DNA of 64,000 nt from Nevskiales bacterium (GCA_028698335.1 JAQVDP010000003.1:226428-290427), one strand, 5' to 3'; counted from the first letter of the stretch, positions 43,869 to 53,997 are shown. Numbers and translations are program-made. Notes: generated by a model not told the origin, from the sequence alone.

Positions 43869-44592
43869 TGGAACGGTCTGGACTGAAAGTGACTGACGGG
43901 CCGGCCGTCCCGGGTGGCGGTGAGCCGCACGGGGGTGCGTCGGTCGGCCTGAAGCTGCATTACAGATGTCATCAACGCGTGTGAGACTCGAAAGCTGGGG
44001 CGCTGCGGGTGCGGAACCCCGGCCGTGGCGTACGCGTCACCCCTGCGGGCGGCTGCAAGCCGCCCGGATCAGTCCCGTCGAACGGGATGCGGGTGGGGTG
44101 TTCCTGGTCGGGGAGACGCGATCCCGGTCAGCCGGGACTTCCGGTGCGTGCTTGGCCCGGACGGCAAGGCTTGAAGGCCCGGCGAATGTCGGTGTGGTTC
44201 AGCGGTCTGAGCATGTCGTGTTCCCCGAAAATCCCTGAGTGCGGTCTGTGCCGTTGCTGGTGCTCGATCGGTTCGCGATGGCGGCCTGCGCCGCGGTCGG
44301 TCGAAGCCGAAGGCGTGCTTGGTTCAGCAATTACTATTCCCATACCGCCGGTATGTCACCGCTCTGAGCCAAATCTCCTACCGCCATTGCCGGTTTTCTG
44401 ACAGCACCCCCAAGGCGTCGTCTGATGCCCTGCAGGTAAACCTCGATGGGTGGCGGTTGCGGTGTCAGCTGCGGGTTCGCGGCGCATCGGGATCGGCCGC
44501 GGAGGTGCGCCGCGATGGGGCGGGAGGGCGGATTCGACTTGCATTCCCGGGGGCAGTCGCCACAATTCGCGCACTGGTTAGCGGGAGTTTTC
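43869..44592. other. Long intergenic region with clustered hairpins upstream of fbp
   Basis: About 720 bases without a convincing gene. Three perfect hairpins cluster within 91 bases: GGGCGGCT/AGCCGCCC (44047-44065), TCCCGT/ACGGGA (44073-44087) and TCCCGG/CCGGGA (44122-44137), none with a T-run. A palindrome lies at 44341. Short open frames here are of low complexity. It may hold a structured RNA leader or the promoters of both divergent flanking genes; no known riboswitch motif was recognised. Confidence 0.5.
44341..44355. promoter_or_regulatory. Palindrome CATACC-GCC-GGTATG
   Basis: Perfect 6-bp inverted repeat with a 3-bp spacer, 238 bases upstream of the fbp start, next to an A+T-rich AATTACTATTCC. 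Candidate operator; the regulator is unknown. Confidence 0.4.
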
Positions 44593-45606
44593 ATGAAACA
44601 GGTTTCTTTGGCGCGCTTTCTGATCGAGGCGCAGCGTGCGGATCAGATCAACCCGGATCTGCGTCTGCTGATCGAAGTCGTCGCCCGGGCGTGCAAGGCG
44701 ATTTCGCATGCGGTCAGCAAGGGCGCGCTGGGTGGCGTGCTGGGCGATGCCGGGACCGGCAACATCCAGGGCGAGGCGCAGAAGAAGCTCGACGTGCTGT
44801 CGAACGAGATTCTGATCGAGGCCAATGAATGGGGCGGCCATCTGGCCGGGTGCGCATCGGAGGAGGAGGAGCATCCGGTGCCGATCCCGAACGCCTTCCC
44901 CAAGGGCAACTACCTGCTCCTGTTCGACCCGCTCGACGGCTCCAGCAACATCGACGTCAACATCAGCGTCGGCACGATCTTCTCGGTGCTGCGCTGTCCG
45001 GAAGGTGTCACCGAGCCGACCGCGGAGCACTATCTGCAGCCGGGCACCGAACAGGTCGCGGCCGGATACACCGTCTACGGTCCGAGCACGATGATGGTGC
45101 TGACCGTCGGCCACGGCACCCATGCATTCACGCTGGATCGCGAGCTGGGCAGCTTCCTGCTCACCGAACGCAACATGCGGATTCCGGAGGACACCAAGGA
45201 ATTCGCGATCAACATGTCGAACATGCGCCATTGGGAAGACCCGATGCGCCAGTACATCGACGAGTTGCTCGCCGGCAAGACCGGCCCGCGCGGCAAGGAC
45301 TTCAACATGCGCTGGGTCGCGTCGATGGTGGCGGATGTCCACCGCATCCTGTCGCGCGGCGGGATCTTCATCTACCCGCGTGACATGAAGGACCCGTCCA
45401 AGCCCGGCAAGCTGCGCCTGATGTACGAGGCCAATCCGATGAGCTTCATCGTCGAGCAGGCCGGCGGCGCGTCGACCACCGGCCTGCAGCGCATCATGGA
45501 GGTGCAGCCGACCGAGCTGCATCAGCGTGTGCCGGTGTTCCTGGGGTCGAAGAACGAGGTGCAGAGGGCGACCGAGTATCACCTCGCGGTACAGGGCAAG
45601 GCCTGA
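44593..45606 (+). CDS. fbp: Class I fructose-1,6-bisphosphatase
   Basis: 337 residues from ATG 44593 (RBS GGGAG), the usual family length. Metal-site motif [16 protein letters not shown] and the substrate-binding end [18 protein letters not shown] are diagnostic. Catalyses fructose-1,6-bisphosphate to fructose-6-phosphate in gluconeogenesis, in the cytoplasm. Followed by a terminator. No Calvin-cycle genes lie nearby, so a gluconeogenic role is likely. Confidence 0.96.
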   Translation: MKQVSLARFLIEAQRADQINPDLRLLIEVVARACKAISHAVSKGALGGVLGDAGTGNIQGEAQKKLDVLSNEILIEANEWGGHLAGCASEEEEHPVPIPNAFPKGNYLLLFDPLDGSSNIDVNISVGTIFSVLRCPEGVTEPTAEHYLQPGTEQVAAGYTVYGPSTMMVLTVGHGTHAFTLDRELGSFLLTERNMRIPEDTKEFAINMSNMRHWEDPMRQYIDELLAGKTGPRGKDFNMRWVASMVADVHRILSRGGIFIYPRDMKDPSKPGKLRLMYEANPMSFIVEQAGGASTTGLQRIMEVQPTELHQRVPVFLGSKNEVQRATEYHLAVQGKA

Positions 45607-45630
45607 ACGCCGCGGCGCCGATATGACAAA

Positions 45631-45664
45631 GGGCCGGACGCCAGCAAGGCGTCCGGCCCTTTTT
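45631..45664. terminator. Rho-independent terminator of fbp
   Basis: GGGCCGGACGCC (45631-45642), loop AGCAA, complement 45648-45659, then five T. It lies between two convergent genes and is probably used from both sides. Confidence 0.9.
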
Positions 45665-45694
45665 GTGTCAGTGTCCGCAAAAGGGCGCGGCGCG

Positions 45695-45910
45695 TCAGCC
45701 GAGACTGCCCTTGTCGGGATCCTCCGCCTTGTAGGGGCAGGTGCTCCAGCCGAACAGGGCGTAGGGCGGGCAGAAGCGGAAGGTGCCGGTCAGCAGCGGC
45801 ACGATGCCGATCCAGGCCCAGACCGGGCCGCCGAGCAGGGCCCATACGATCAGCGCGATGCCCAGGGTGATGCGCAGGATGCGGTCGATACCACCAACGT
45901 TGGCTTTCAT
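45695..45910 (-). CDS. DUF2892 (YgaP-like) membrane protein
   Basis: 71 residues: MKANVGGIDRILRITLGIAL opening, two hydrophobic segments, and CPPYALFGWSTCP, the conserved cysteine-containing end of the DUF2892 family. Small inner-membrane protein, in other proteins fused to rhodanese domains. No rhodanese is attached here. Function unknown. Confidence 0.88.
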   Translation of the reverse strand: MKANVGGIDRILRITLGIALIVWALLGGPVWAWIGIVPLLTGTFRFCPPYALFGWSTCPYKAEDPDKGSLG

Positions 45911-45968
45911 GCGTGCGACTCCTCAGACGGATGGTCGATCCGCACTTTAGCGCGTTCCGGAGGCTTTT

Positions 45969-46015
45969 AGGGCCTGTTCACGCTATGGCGATCGCCCATA
46001 GCGTGAACAGACCCT
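45969..46015. repeat. Long inverted repeat directly after cbpA
   Basis: Arms AGGG(C/T)CTGTTCACGCTATGG, 20 bp with one mismatch, around a 7-base centre that is part of a GGCGATCGCC palindrome. On the minus strand it immediately follows the cbpA stop and is trailed by TAAAAG. It could be an unusually long terminator hairpin or a REP/MITE-like mobile repeat. Confidence 0.75.
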
Positions 46016-46940
46016 AGTGACGCGGATCGAACTTGAAGTGTTCCGCCATCTGCTCGTAGAACTTGCGGTCCTCGTCGCTCTGGGCCGGCGGCGTCACGAT
46101 CTGCAGCGTCACGTACTGGTCGCCGTGGTCGTGCCCGGGCAGACCGCGGCCCTTCAGGCGCATCTTGCGCCCGCTCTGCGACCCGGCGGGGATGTTGAGT
46201 TCCACCGTTCCGCCCAGCGTCGGCACCGGCACGCGGCCGCCGAGCGCGGCCTCCCACGGCGCGACCTTGAGCGTGTGGTAGATGTCGCGGCCTTCGGCCT
46301 CGAACCTGGCGTGCCGCGCGAAGTCGACTTCGAGCAGCAGGTCGCCGCCCCGTGAACCCTGCTGGGCGAGGCGGATGGTCTTGCCGGCGGTGATGCCTTT
46401 CGGAATCTTGACCTGGAGGGTCTTGCCGCCGACGCTGATCTGCTTCTGCGCGCCGTGGAAGGAATCTTCCAGATCGATCGTCAGTCGTGCGCGGGTATCC
46501 GGCGGCGCTTCGGCGCCCATGCCGCCGAAACCGCCGAAACCGGGACCGCCGCCACCGAAGCTGGCCCCGCCGAAGCCGGCGCCGCCCATGCCGGCACCGC
46601 CGAACAGTTGCGAGAAGAAATCCGAGAAGCCACCGGCATCACCGGCGCGACCGCGGCCACGGCTGAAGCCGCCGCCGAAGCCGTCGCCCCAGCCGGGCGG
46701 CGGCTGGAAATTCTGACCGGCCTTCCAGTTGGCGCCCAGCGCGTCGTAGGCCTTGCGCTTCTCCGGGTCGCTGAGGACCTCGTTGGCCTCGTTGACCTCC
46801 TTGAACTTGTTTTCGGCGTTCTTGGATTTGTTGCGGTCGGGGTGGTATTCACGCGCCAGCTTGCGGTAGGCGCGCTTGATCTCGTCCGGGCTGGCCGAAC
46901 GGGAGACACCGAGAATCTTGTAGTAGTCCTTGTACTGCAT
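46014..46940 (-). CDS. cbpA: DnaJ-class co-chaperone CbpA
   Basis: 308 residues. N-terminal J domain with HPD ([19 protein letters not shown]), a Gly/Phe-rich linker ([18 protein letters not shown] and [14 protein letters not shown]), and a C-terminal substrate-binding domain ([20 protein letters not shown]). It lacks the zinc-finger of DnaJ, as in CbpA. It stimulates DnaK. The hsp20 gene lies 84 bases upstream on the same strand with a hairpin between. Confidence 0.92.
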   Translation of the reverse strand: MQYKDYYKILGVSRSASPDEIKRAYRKLAREYHPDRNKSKNAENKFKEVNEANEVLSDPEKRKAYDALGANWKAGQNFQPPPGWGDGFGGGFSRGRGRAGDAGGFSDFFSQLFGGAGMGGAGFGGASFGGGGPGFGGFGGMGAEAPPDTRARLTIDLEDSFHGAQKQISVGGKTLQVKIPKGITAGKTIRLAQQGSRGGDLLLEVDFARHARFEAEGRDIYHTLKVAPWEAALGGRVPVPTLGGTVELNIPAGSQSGRKMRLKGRGLPGHDHGDQYVTLQIVTPPAQSDEDRKFYEQMAEHFKFDPRH

Positions 46941-46990
46941 GGGCGCAACATACCGTCATGGCGGAGGGCAATCCGTGACTCTAAACGAAG

Positions 46991-47010
46991 CGGGGCGCTG
47001 ACGCGCCCCG
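46991..47010 (-). terminator. Hairpin after hsp20 (weak terminator)
   Basis: CGGGGCGC (46991-46998) with GCGCCCCG (47003-47010), four-base loop; on the minus strand it is followed by CTTCGTTT. The poor T-run suggests partial termination, so cbpA may be reached by read-through. Confidence 0.5.
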
Positions 47011-47024
47011 TTCATGCCTGTCGA

Positions 47025-47459
47025 TCAGTGTGTGATCGCGATCTTGCGGGGCTGTGCCTGCGGTCGCTTGGGGATCACGATCTGCAGCACGCCGTGTTTG
47101 CCGGTTGCGCTGACCGCGTCGGAGTCGACCGTGTCCGGCAGCACGAAGCGGCGCAGGAACTTGCCGCTGGGGCGCTCGCTGCGCGAACGCTCCGCCGCCG
47201 GGCCTTCCTGGCGGGCGCCTTCGCGGGTGCCGGCCAGCGTCAGTACGCCCTTGTCGAGGGTGATCTCGATGCTCGACGGGTCGACGCCGGGGACGTCGGC
47301 GAACAGTTCGAAGCGGTCGCTGTATTCATGGATGTCGACGTTCGGGACCCACTCGGCGGTCGCGCCGCTGGAGGCGTCGGCGCTGCGGTCGAACAGGCGG
47401 TTGACCTCGTTGATCAGCTCGCGGTGCAGGGCCCACGGCTCGTGACGAATGATGTTCAT
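47025..47459 (-). CDS. Hsp20 / alpha-crystallin family small heat-shock protein
   Basis: 144 residues from ATG 47459, preceded by CCAGGAGGTCACC (strong RBS). The alpha-crystallin domain spans roughly residues 38-135: PNVDIHEYSDRFELFADVPG, then KGVLTLAGTREG, FLRRFVLPDTVD and GVLQIVIPKR. An ATP-independent holdase. The sigma-32-like promoter upstream supports heat-shock control. Confidence 0.94.
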   Translation of the reverse strand: MNIIRHEPWALHRELINEVNRLFDRSADASSGATAEWVPNVDIHEYSDRFELFADVPGVDPSSIEITLDKGVLTLAGTREGARQEGPAAERSRSERPSGKFLRRFVLPDTVDSDAVSATGKHGVLQIVIPKRPQAQPRKIAITH

Positions 47460-47493
47460 GGTGACCTCCTGGAGTGTTCGTGACATGCCCGAT

Positions 47494-47521
47494 ATGTGTG
47501 GGCCTGTCCGACATTTTCAAG
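47494..47521 (-). promoter_or_regulatory. Sigma-32-type promoter of hsp20
   Basis: On the minus strand, CTTGAA (47521-47516), a 13-base spacer, then CCCACACAT (47502-47494), close to the sigma-32 consensus. It lies 35 bases before the hsp20 start codon. Confidence 0.6.
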
Positions 47522-47542
47522 AGGGGCCGGTGGCCTGGCGGA

Positions 47543-49330
47543 TCAGCTGCGGATCAAGGGCGGCGGTGCCACGCGCAGGACTTCGGCGGGCGTGGTCAGC
47601 CCGTCGGCGACCTTCTGCGCACCGCACAGGCGCAGCGGCAGCATGCCGTCGCGGATCGCGGTTTCGCGCAGGCGGGCGATGTCGGTATCGGCGTGGACCA
47701 GTGCCTTGACCGGGGCGGTCGCGGCCATGATCTCGTAGATACCGCAGCGGCCGAGAAAGCCGGTTTCGCGGCACTCCAGACACCCGACCGCCGCGAACAC
47801 CTGGCGCGGCGGCGCGACGGACCAGCCGCCGGTCAGTTCCTTCCACAGCGCCGGGTCCATCGGATGCGGCTGCTTGCAGTGGGGGCACAGCGTCCGGACC
47901 AGTCGCTGGGCGACGACGCCGAGCAGCGTGCCCTTGATCAGGTAGGCGGGCACGCCGAGGTCGAGCAGGCGGGTGATGGCCGAAGGGGCGTCGTTGGTAT
48001 GCAGGGTCGACAGCACCAGATGCCCGGTCAGCGCTGCCTGGATCGCGACCTCGGCGGTTTCCAGATCGCGGATCTCGCCGACCATGATGATGTCCGGGTC
48101 CTGGCGCATCAGCGCGCGGACGCCGGCGGCGAAGCTGAGGTCGATGCCGTGATGGACCTGCATCTGGTTGAACGCCGGCTCGACCAGTTCGATCGGGTCC
48201 TCGATCGTGCAGACGTTGACCTCGGGCGTGGCCAGCTGCTTGAGGGTGGAATACAGCGTGGTGGTCTTGCCCGAACCGGTCGGTCCGGTGACCAGGATGA
48301 TGCCGTTGCTGTTGCCGACGAGCTGCTTCCAGCGCTCGCTGTCGGCGCGCGAGAAGCCCAGCGCGGCGTAGTCCTTGACCAGGACTTCGGGGTCGAAGAT
48401 ACGCAACACCAGGGTTTCGCCGAACACCGTCGGCAGGCTGGAGACGCGCATCTCGATCTCCTTGCCGTCGGGGGAGCGGGTCTTGATGCGGCCGTCCTGC
48501 GGGCGGCGCTTCTCGGCCACGTCCATGCGCGCGAGGATCTTGATCCGGCTCGACACGGCGGCGTAGACGCCGGCGGGCATCTGGTAGACCTCGTGCAGCA
48601 CGCCGTCGATGCGGAAGCGGACGTGCGCGACGTCGCGCCGCGGCTCGAAGTGGATGTCGCTGGCGCGTTGTTCGAAGGCGTACTGCATCAGCCAGTCGAC
48701 GATCGCGACGACGTGCTGGTCGTCGGCGCTGAGCGTGTTGCTGCGGCCCAGTTCGGTGAGCTGTTCGAGATTGTGCGGGCCGCCGCGGCTGCTGCGCGCG
48801 CGCTCGCGTTCGGCCGACTTGACCGACCTGGCCAGTGCGTAGAACTCGACCAGATAGCGTTCGATGTCGAGCGGATTGGCGACGACGCGGCGGATCTGCT
48901 GCGGCACCATGCGGGCCAGGTCCGCCTCCCAGCCGCGGTCGTAGGGATCGGCGACGGCAACGACCAGCTCGCTGGCGCTGACCTTGACCGGCAGGATGCG
49001 CGCCCGCGCCGCATAGGGGTACGGCACGATCGCGGTGATCCGGGCGACGTCCAGGTGCAGCGGGTCGATGCGCAGATAGGGCAGTTCGCAGTGCTGCGCC
49101 AGCCACTGCGTCAGCTCCTCCAGCGTCAGGGCATGTCCGGCCCGGCGCGCGTCTTCCGGGGCGCGCTCGGCGATGGCGACCAGCGGATGGCGCGTGCCGG
49201 CGGCGCCGATCTCGCCGGCGAGGATGCGGGCCTGTTCGGGGTGCAGCAGCCCGTCGGTCGCCAGCCCCTGGAGCGCCGCTTCGAGGGTGAAGGGGCCGCG
49301 GGGGACGGACGTCTGTGCAGACTTGCTCAT
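47543..49330 (-). CDS. GspE/PilB-type secretion or pilus assembly ATPase
   Basis: 595 residues. N-terminal MshEN-like domain (residues ~60-170). The ATPase core has Walker A GPTGSGKTTTLYSTLKQL, the Asp box TIEDPIELVEP, Walker B DPDIIMVGEIRDLETAEVA and the His box HLVLSTLHTNDAPSAI. The tetracysteine zinc motif is CPHC and CLEC. It powers type II secretion or type IV pilus assembly at the inner membrane. No other gsp or pil gene is adjacent, so the partner system is unknown. Divergent from the GMC oxidoreductase by 44 bases. Confidence 0.93.
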   Translation of the reverse strand: MSKSAQTSVPRGPFTLEAALQGLATDGLLHPEQARILAGEIGAAGTRHPLVAIAERAPEDARRAGHALTLEELTQWLAQHCELPYLRIDPLHLDVARITAIVPYPYAARARILPVKVSASELVVAVADPYDRGWEADLARMVPQQIRRVVANPLDIERYLVEFYALARSVKSAERERARSSRGGPHNLEQLTELGRSNTLSADDQHVVAIVDWLMQYAFEQRASDIHFEPRRDVAHVRFRIDGVLHEVYQMPAGVYAAVSSRIKILARMDVAEKRRPQDGRIKTRSPDGKEIEMRVSSLPTVFGETLVLRIFDPEVLVKDYAALGFSRADSERWKQLVGNSNGIILVTGPTGSGKTTTLYSTLKQLATPEVNVCTIEDPIELVEPAFNQMQVHHGIDLSFAAGVRALMRQDPDIIMVGEIRDLETAEVAIQAALTGHLVLSTLHTNDAPSAITRLLDLGVPAYLIKGTLLGVVAQRLVRTLCPHCKQPHPMDPALWKELTGGWSVAPPRQVFAAVGCLECRETGFLGRCGIYEIMAATAPVKALVHADTDIARLRETAIRDGMLPLRLCGAQKVADGLTTPAEVLRVAPPPLIRS

Positions 49331-49374
49331 GGGGCTACGTTAGCATTCGCCCGAACCGGGCGTTGGGGAGATGG

Positions 49375-51009
49375 ATGTACGACTACGTGATCGTCGGTGG
49401 CGGGTCCGCCGGCTGCGTTCTGGCCAATCGCCTGAGCGCGGACGGTCGTTACCGCGTGTGTCTGCTCGAGGCCGGCCCGGCCGACACCGATCCGATGATC
49501 CGCATGCCCGCCGGCGTGATCAGCCAGATGCGCTCGGACCGCCACAACTGGAAGTTCTGGACGGTGCCGCAGGCGGAGATGGGGCAGCGCCGGCTGTACT
49601 GGCCGCGCGGTCGCGTCCTCGGCGGCAGTTCGGCGATCAATGCGATGTGCTACGTCCGCGGGCATGCGTCCGACTACGACCACTGGGCGGCCCTCGGCAA
49701 TCCGGGCTGGAGTTACGACGAGGTGCTGCCGTACTTCCGGCGTCTCGAGCACTTCGAGCCGGGCGCCGACGGCCTCGACGATGCGCAGGCGCGCTATCAC
49801 GGTCTCGGCGGGCCGCTGCATGCGTCGCGCCTGCGGCATCACAATCCGCTGTCCGAGGTGTTCCTGGAGGCGACGCGCCAGGCCGGCCATCCGGCCAACG
49901 ACGATTTCAACGGTGCCGAGCAGGCCGGCATGGGCTTCTATCACGTGGCGCAGCAGGGCGGCGAGCGCTGCAGCAACGCCCGCGCGTACCTGCGGCCGGC
50001 GGAAGGGCGGCGCAATCTGGACATCATCACCGGGGTGCGGGCGACGCGCGTGCTGTTCGACGCCAGGCGCGCGGTCGGCGTGCGCTACTACGCCGCCGGA
50101 ACCTATCGCGAGGTCGGTGCGCAGCGCGAGGTGATCCTCGCCGCCGGCGCGATCGGGTCGCCGCAGTTGCTGCTGCTGTCCGGCGTCGGCCCGGCGGAGG
50201 AGCTGGCGCGCCATGCGATCACGCCGGTGCAGGTGCTCGAAGGCGTCGGCCGCAACCTGCAGGACCATCTGGATGCCTACGTCAGCATGCGCTCGCGGAC
50301 GCGGCTGGGCCTGTCGCTGCATCCGCTGTCGCTGCTGCGTTCGCTCAAGGCGCTGGTGCTGTATGTGTTCGGGCGACGCGGCGAGCTGACCAGCAATGTC
50401 GCCGAGGCGGGCGGATTTCTGAAGTCGTCGCCGGACGAGCCGGTCCCGGACCTGCAGTTCCACTTCGTGCCGCTGGTGTACGCGTACCACGGCCTGGATC
50501 TGCGCCCGCTGCTGCGCCACTACGGGTACACGATCATGGCCTGCGACCTGCGGCCGCATTCGCGCGGCGAGATCCGTCTGCACAACGCCGATCCGCTGGC
50601 GCCGCCGGAGATCGATCCGCGTCACTTCGAGGATCCGCGCGACCTCGACAAGCTGGTCACGGCCCTGCGCAAGGCGCGCGAGGTGTTCGCACAGGCGGCG
50701 TTCGCGCCGCACAACGCGGAGGAGATGCATCCGGGCGCCGAGGTCCGGAGCGACGATGACCTGCGCCAGTGGCTGCGCGGGCACGCCGAAACGCTCTACC
50801 ATCCGGTCGGCACCTGCAAGATGGGCTCCGATCCCCTGGCGGTGGTCGACGCGCGTCTGCGCGTGCACGGGCTGGAGGGGCTCCGCGTCGTCGATGCGTC
50901 TATCATGCCGACTCTGGTCGGCGGCAATACCAATGTTCCGACGACGATGATCGCGGAGAAGGGTGCCGACATGATTCTCCAGGACGCCGGACATCGGATG
51001 TCGACATGA
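49375..51009 (+). CDS. GMC-family oxidoreductase (choline dehydrogenase-like)
   Basis: 544 residues from ATG 49375. FAD-binding start [23 protein letters not shown] signature [19 protein letters not shown], second signature [20 protein letters not shown], and the catalytic end [11 protein letters not shown] with [16 protein letters not shown] (His and Asn). Oxidises an alcohol substrate, passing electrons to a quinone or oxygen. BetA-like by sequence, but no betaine genes are nearby, so the substrate is uncertain. Four-base overlap with the next gene. Confidence 0.92.
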   Translation: MYDYVIVGGGSAGCVLANRLSADGRYRVCLLEAGPADTDPMIRMPAGVISQMRSDRHNWKFWTVPQAEMGQRRLYWPRGRVLGGSSAINAMCYVRGHASDYDHWAALGNPGWSYDEVLPYFRRLEHFEPGADGLDDAQARYHGLGGPLHASRLRHHNPLSEVFLEATRQAGHPANDDFNGAEQAGMGFYHVAQQGGERCSNARAYLRPAEGRRNLDIITGVRATRVLFDARRAVGVRYYAAGTYREVGAQREVILAAGAIGSPQLLLLSGVGPAEELARHAITPVQVLEGVGRNLQDHLDAYVSMRSRTRLGLSLHPLSLLRSLKALVLYVFGRRGELTSNVAEAGGFLKSSPDEPVPDLQFHFVPLVYAYHGLDLRPLLRHYGYTIMACDLRPHSRGEIRLHNADPLAPPEIDPRHFEDPRDLDKLVTALRKAREVFAQAAFAPHNAEEMHPGAEVRSDDDLRQWLRGHAETLYHPVGTCKMGSDPLAVVDARLRVHGLEGLRVVDASIMPTLVGGNTNVPTTMIAEKGADMILQDAGHRMST

Positions 51010-51518
51010 ACGGGAAGAGCATGAGAGTTTTCGGGAACATCATCTGGGGCGCAGCGACGCTGGGATTGAGCGCCTGTGGCATGCGGGAGTGGTTCGTGAC
51101 GTCGGATCCGGTCGAAGTGGTCGAAGTCGCGCGGTCGCAGCTGTGTTCGGCGGAGCAGCCGGAGGCGCGCATCCGCGTGTTCGAGTCGCCGGCGGCGGTG
51201 GCCGGCTGGCAGCAGTTGACCGGCATCGATCTGCGCACCGGTCCGCTCGCGCAGGGACACTACGCGCTGATCGAGATGGGCCAGCACCACACCGGCGGAT
51301 ACGGCATCGCCATCAGCCGCGAAGCGCGGATCCGCGACGACGTGCTGCAGATCTACGCCACTTTCTTCTCGCCTTCGGCGCGCGGCGTCGTCACCCAGGT
51401 CATCACCAGCCCCTGCGTGCTGGTGCGCCTGCCGGGCGGGTATTACCGCGAGGTCGAGGTCTACGACCAGGATGGCGCACTGCGGGCGAGCAGCCCCAGC
51501 GGGAGCGTGGCGTCATGA
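51006..51518 (+). CDS. PrcB-like (PrcB_C domain) lipoprotein
   Basis: 170 residues from ATG 51006, overlapping the previous stop; ATG 51021 is possible. The lipobox is LSAC (LGLSACGM). [20 protein letters not shown] and [19 protein letters not shown] resemble the PrcB C-terminal domain, which in Treponema is part of a protease complex. Here no protease partner is adjacent. Probably an envelope lipoprotein of unknown role, co-transcribed with its neighbours. Confidence 0.7.
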   Translation: MNGKSMRVFGNIIWGAATLGLSACGMREWFVTSDPVEVVEVARSQLCSAEQPEARIRVFESPAAVAGWQQLTGIDLRTGPLAQGHYALIEMGQHHTGGYGIAISREARIRDDVLQIYATFFSPSARGVVTQVITSPCVLVRLPGGYYREVEVYDQDGALRASSPSGSVAS

Positions 51519-51970
51519 GGGGGGCGGTGCTGACGCTGGTGGCCGGGCTGCTGTCCGGCCTGACGGCGGCGCCGGCGCTCGCGGACGACGCCGAGGCGGT
51601 CAAGGCGGTGGTGGCGGATTTTCACCAGGCCATGGCCGAAGGCTACAAGGACGGCGTACTGGCACTGCTGGCGCCGGACGCGGTGGTGTTCGAGACCGGC
51701 TACATCGAGGCCAGTCGTGACCAGTATGCCGCCGGCCATCTCGACAACGACCTGCTGTATGCGGCCAAGGTGAAATACCGGATGGTCCACAGTCAGGCCG
51801 AAGCCAGTGGCGATCTCGGCTACGTGATCACACAGGGCGTCAGCGAGGGCGAATTCGCGGGGCAGGCGATCCATCTGGCCAATACCGAGACGATGGTGCT
51901 GCGCCGGATCGACGGCGCCTGGAAGATCGTCCATATCCACTGGTCGGCGCACGAGCCGCCCGCGAACTGA
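51515..51970 (+). CDS. Exported NTF2-like (SnoaL/DUF4440) protein
   Basis: 151 residues with a signal peptide ([23 protein letters not shown]). The mature part is a single NTF2-like cone: AVVADFHQAMAEGYKDGVLA, DAVVFETGYIEASRDQY and ETMVLRRIDGAWKIVHIHWS. Such proteins bind small ligands or act as isomerases; the role here is unknown. ATGA overlap with the preceding gene. Confidence 0.82.
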   Translation: MRGAVLTLVAGLLSGLTAAPALADDAEAVKAVVADFHQAMAEGYKDGVLALLAPDAVVFETGYIEASRDQYAAGHLDNDLLYAAKVKYRMVHSQAEASGDLGYVITQGVSEGEFAGQAIHLANTETMVLRRIDGAWKIVHIHWSAHEPPAN

Positions 51971-52024
51971 TCACAGATCAAGCTGGCCGCCGGGGAGCGG
52001 CGATTTAGGGGAGTCGAACGAAAC

Positions 52025-52936
52025 ATGCTGCGAGCATTTCCCGCACCGCTGGTGGGTGCGACCATGTTCCTGCTGCTGGTGCTCAACACGCTGCTGTGGG
52101 TGATTCCGGTCTATGCCTGCGTCCTGCTCAAGCTGGTCGCGCCGGGCCGGGCGGCTCGGGACACGATGTCGCGTGCGGCGGCGTGGTTCGCGCAGACCTG
52201 GGCGATGTGGAACAGCACGATGGTCAATGTGCTGCTGCCGATCCGGTGGGACATCCGCATCGAGCCGACGCTCAACCCCAAGGGGCAGTACCTGGTCGCC
52301 GCCAATCACCAGAGCTGGAACGACATCGTCGTGCTGATGCGGGCGGTCGGGCGCAAGGCGCCGTTCTTCAAGTTCTTCATCAAGCAGGAGCTGATCTGGG
52401 TGCCGGTGCTGGGGCTGGCGTGGTGGGGACTCGACTACCCGTTCATGAAGCGCCACACCAAGGAACAGATCGCGCGCAATCCGGCGCTCAAGGGCAAGGA
52501 CCTGGAGACCACGCGCAAGGCCTGCGAGAAGTATCGCAACCAGCCGGTGATGATCCTGAACTTTCTCGAGGGCACGCGCTTCACGCCGGCGAAGCACGCG
52601 CGCCAGAACTCGCCGTTCCAGCATCTGCTGCGGCCCAAGGCGGGCGGCTTCGCGTTCACGCTGTCCGCGCTGGGGGAGCGCCTCAATTCGCTGCTCGACG
52701 TGACGATCGTCTATCCGGAAGGCTCGAAGGGGTTCTGGGACTTTCTGTCTGGGCGCGTGCGCCACGTCATCGTCGAGATCCGCGAGCTGAAGATCCCGCA
52801 CAGCCTCTACACCGGCGACTATCAGACCGATCGTGCGTTCCGCGCCGAGTTCCAGACCTGGATCGCGGATCTGTGGCGGGAGAAGGATCGCCGCATCGGC
52901 GAGCTGCTGGCGGAGTCGCGCTCGGGCAACGCCTGA
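52025..52936 (+). CDS. PlsC-like acyltransferase (YihG family)
   Basis: 303 residues. An N-terminal hydrophobic anchor (ATMFLLLVLNTLLWVIPVYA), then acyltransferase motif I NHQSWNDI (H-X4-D), FFKFFIKQELIWVPVLGL, and motif III FLEGTRFTPAKH. It transfers an acyl chain to a lysophospholipid-type acceptor at the inner membrane; YihG is the closest style. Confidence 0.9.
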   Translation: MLRAFPAPLVGATMFLLLVLNTLLWVIPVYACVLLKLVAPGRAARDTMSRAAAWFAQTWAMWNSTMVNVLLPIRWDIRIEPTLNPKGQYLVAANHQSWNDIVVLMRAVGRKAPFFKFFIKQELIWVPVLGLAWWGLDYPFMKRHTKEQIARNPALKGKDLETTRKACEKYRNQPVMILNFLEGTRFTPAKHARQNSPFQHLLRPKAGGFAFTLSALGERLNSLLDVTIVYPEGSKGFWDFLSGRVRHVIVEIRELKIPHSLYTGDYQTDRAFRAEFQTWIADLWREKDRRIGELLAESRSGNA

Positions 52937-52954
52937 AGCGGCGTCGCGCGGCGG

Positions 52955-53389
52955 TCAGTCGCGGTAGAACTGCTGCTTGAAGCGGACGTTGACGACCTGG
53001 TTGGCGCCGGCCGGCAGTACGTCCACGTTCACCGTCATGAATTCGCCGTCGAGGGTCTCGAAGGTGGCGACGACGTAGTGCACCGGACCTTCGCGGACCG
53101 GGCGCAGCTCCAGCTTCTGCACGTGTCCGAGCAGCGTGGTCGCGGTGCCCGAGGCGGTCGCGGCGACCGGGCGGTAGTCGCCGCCGTCGTCGCGCTGCTG
53201 GGGGCTGAGCACCAGCAGGACCTGGTTGCGGCTGCGGTCCACGCCGAACTGGCGCGCGACTTCCGGCGTCAGAGTGGTGCTGTTGAGGGCGGCGTAGTGG
53301 ATCCGGTACTCGCCGTGGTCGACGTACTGTTCGGCCGCTGCCGGCAGCGCGCAGAGCAACCACAGCAGCAGGGTGGTGATCGGGCGCAT
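52955..53389 (-). CDS. DUF4426 exported protein
   Basis: 144 residues with a signal peptide ([19 protein letters not shown]). EQYVDHGEYRIHYAALNSTT and TLDGEFMTVNVDVLP are typical of DUF4426, a gammaproteobacterial periplasmic family usually found after metW. ATG 53389 overlaps the metW stop. Function unknown; last gene of the proC-yggT-metX-metW operon. Confidence 0.85.
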   Translation of the reverse strand: MRPITTLLLWLLCALPAAAEQYVDHGEYRIHYAALNSTTLTPEVARQFGVDRSRNQVLLVLSPQQRDDGGDYRPVAATASGTATTLLGHVQKLELRPVREGPVHYVVATFETLDGEFMTVNVDVLPAGANQVVNVRFKQQFYRD

Positions 53390-53997
53390 CAGTGGGCCTC
53401 CGGTGCCTGCAGCATGTAGAGCGCGACTTCGCTGAACAGATTCGGCCCCATCCGGTTGCGCAGCCCCTCGCGGTGGGAGCGGTCGAGCAGGCGCCGCGCC
53501 AGCACGCGCCAGTGCCGTTCGCTGCACAGGGATTCGAAGTCGTCGACCGTGCACAGGTGAATGTTGGGGCTGTCGTACCACTGGTCCGGCAGCGTCGGCG
53601 TGACCGGCATGCGGCCGGTCGCCAGCGCCAGGCGCACGCGCCAGTGGCCGAAATTGGGGAAGGTGACGATGCCGACGCGGCCGACCCGCAGGATCTCCGC
53701 GATCGCCTCGTCGGGGCGCTGCAGGGCCTGCAGCGCCTGGGTCATGACCACGTAGTCGAACGAGCCGCTGTCGAAATCGCGCAGGCCCTCGTCGACGTCG
53801 GCCTGGATCACGTTGACGCCGGCTTCGACGCAGCGCGCGACCTTGTCCGGATCGATCTCCAGCCCGTAACCGGTGACCTGATGGTTCGCCGCCAGATACG
53901 CCAGCAGCGAGCCGTCGCCGCAGCCGAGGTCGAGGATGCGCGAGCCGGGGCGGATCCAGTCGCAGATCAGGGCGAGGTCGGGACGCAGATTGATCAT
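53389..53997 (-). CDS. metW: MetW, methionine biosynthesis methyltransferase-like protein
   Basis: 202 residues from ATG 53997. SAM-binding motif [16 protein letters not shown], then [14 protein letters not shown] and [28 protein letters not shown], the MetW signature. Works with MetX in homoserine acylation in bacteria that carry the pair. ATGA overlaps with both metX and the DUF4426 gene indicate tight coupling. Confidence 0.95.
   Translation of the reverse strand: MINLRPDLALICDWIRPGSRILDLGCGDGSLLAYLAANHQVTGYGLEIDPDKVARCVEAGVNVIQADVDEGLRDFDSGSFDYVVMTQALQALQRPDEAIAEILRVGRVGIVTFPNFGHWRVRLALATGRMPVTPTLPDQWYDSPNIHLCTVDDFESLCSERHWRVLARRLLDRSHREGLRNRMGPNLFSEVALYMLQAPEAH

Noticed and set aside
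44128..44401. Small open frames in the region upstream of fbp
   Set aside because: Low-complexity products overlapping structured DNA, without start signals.
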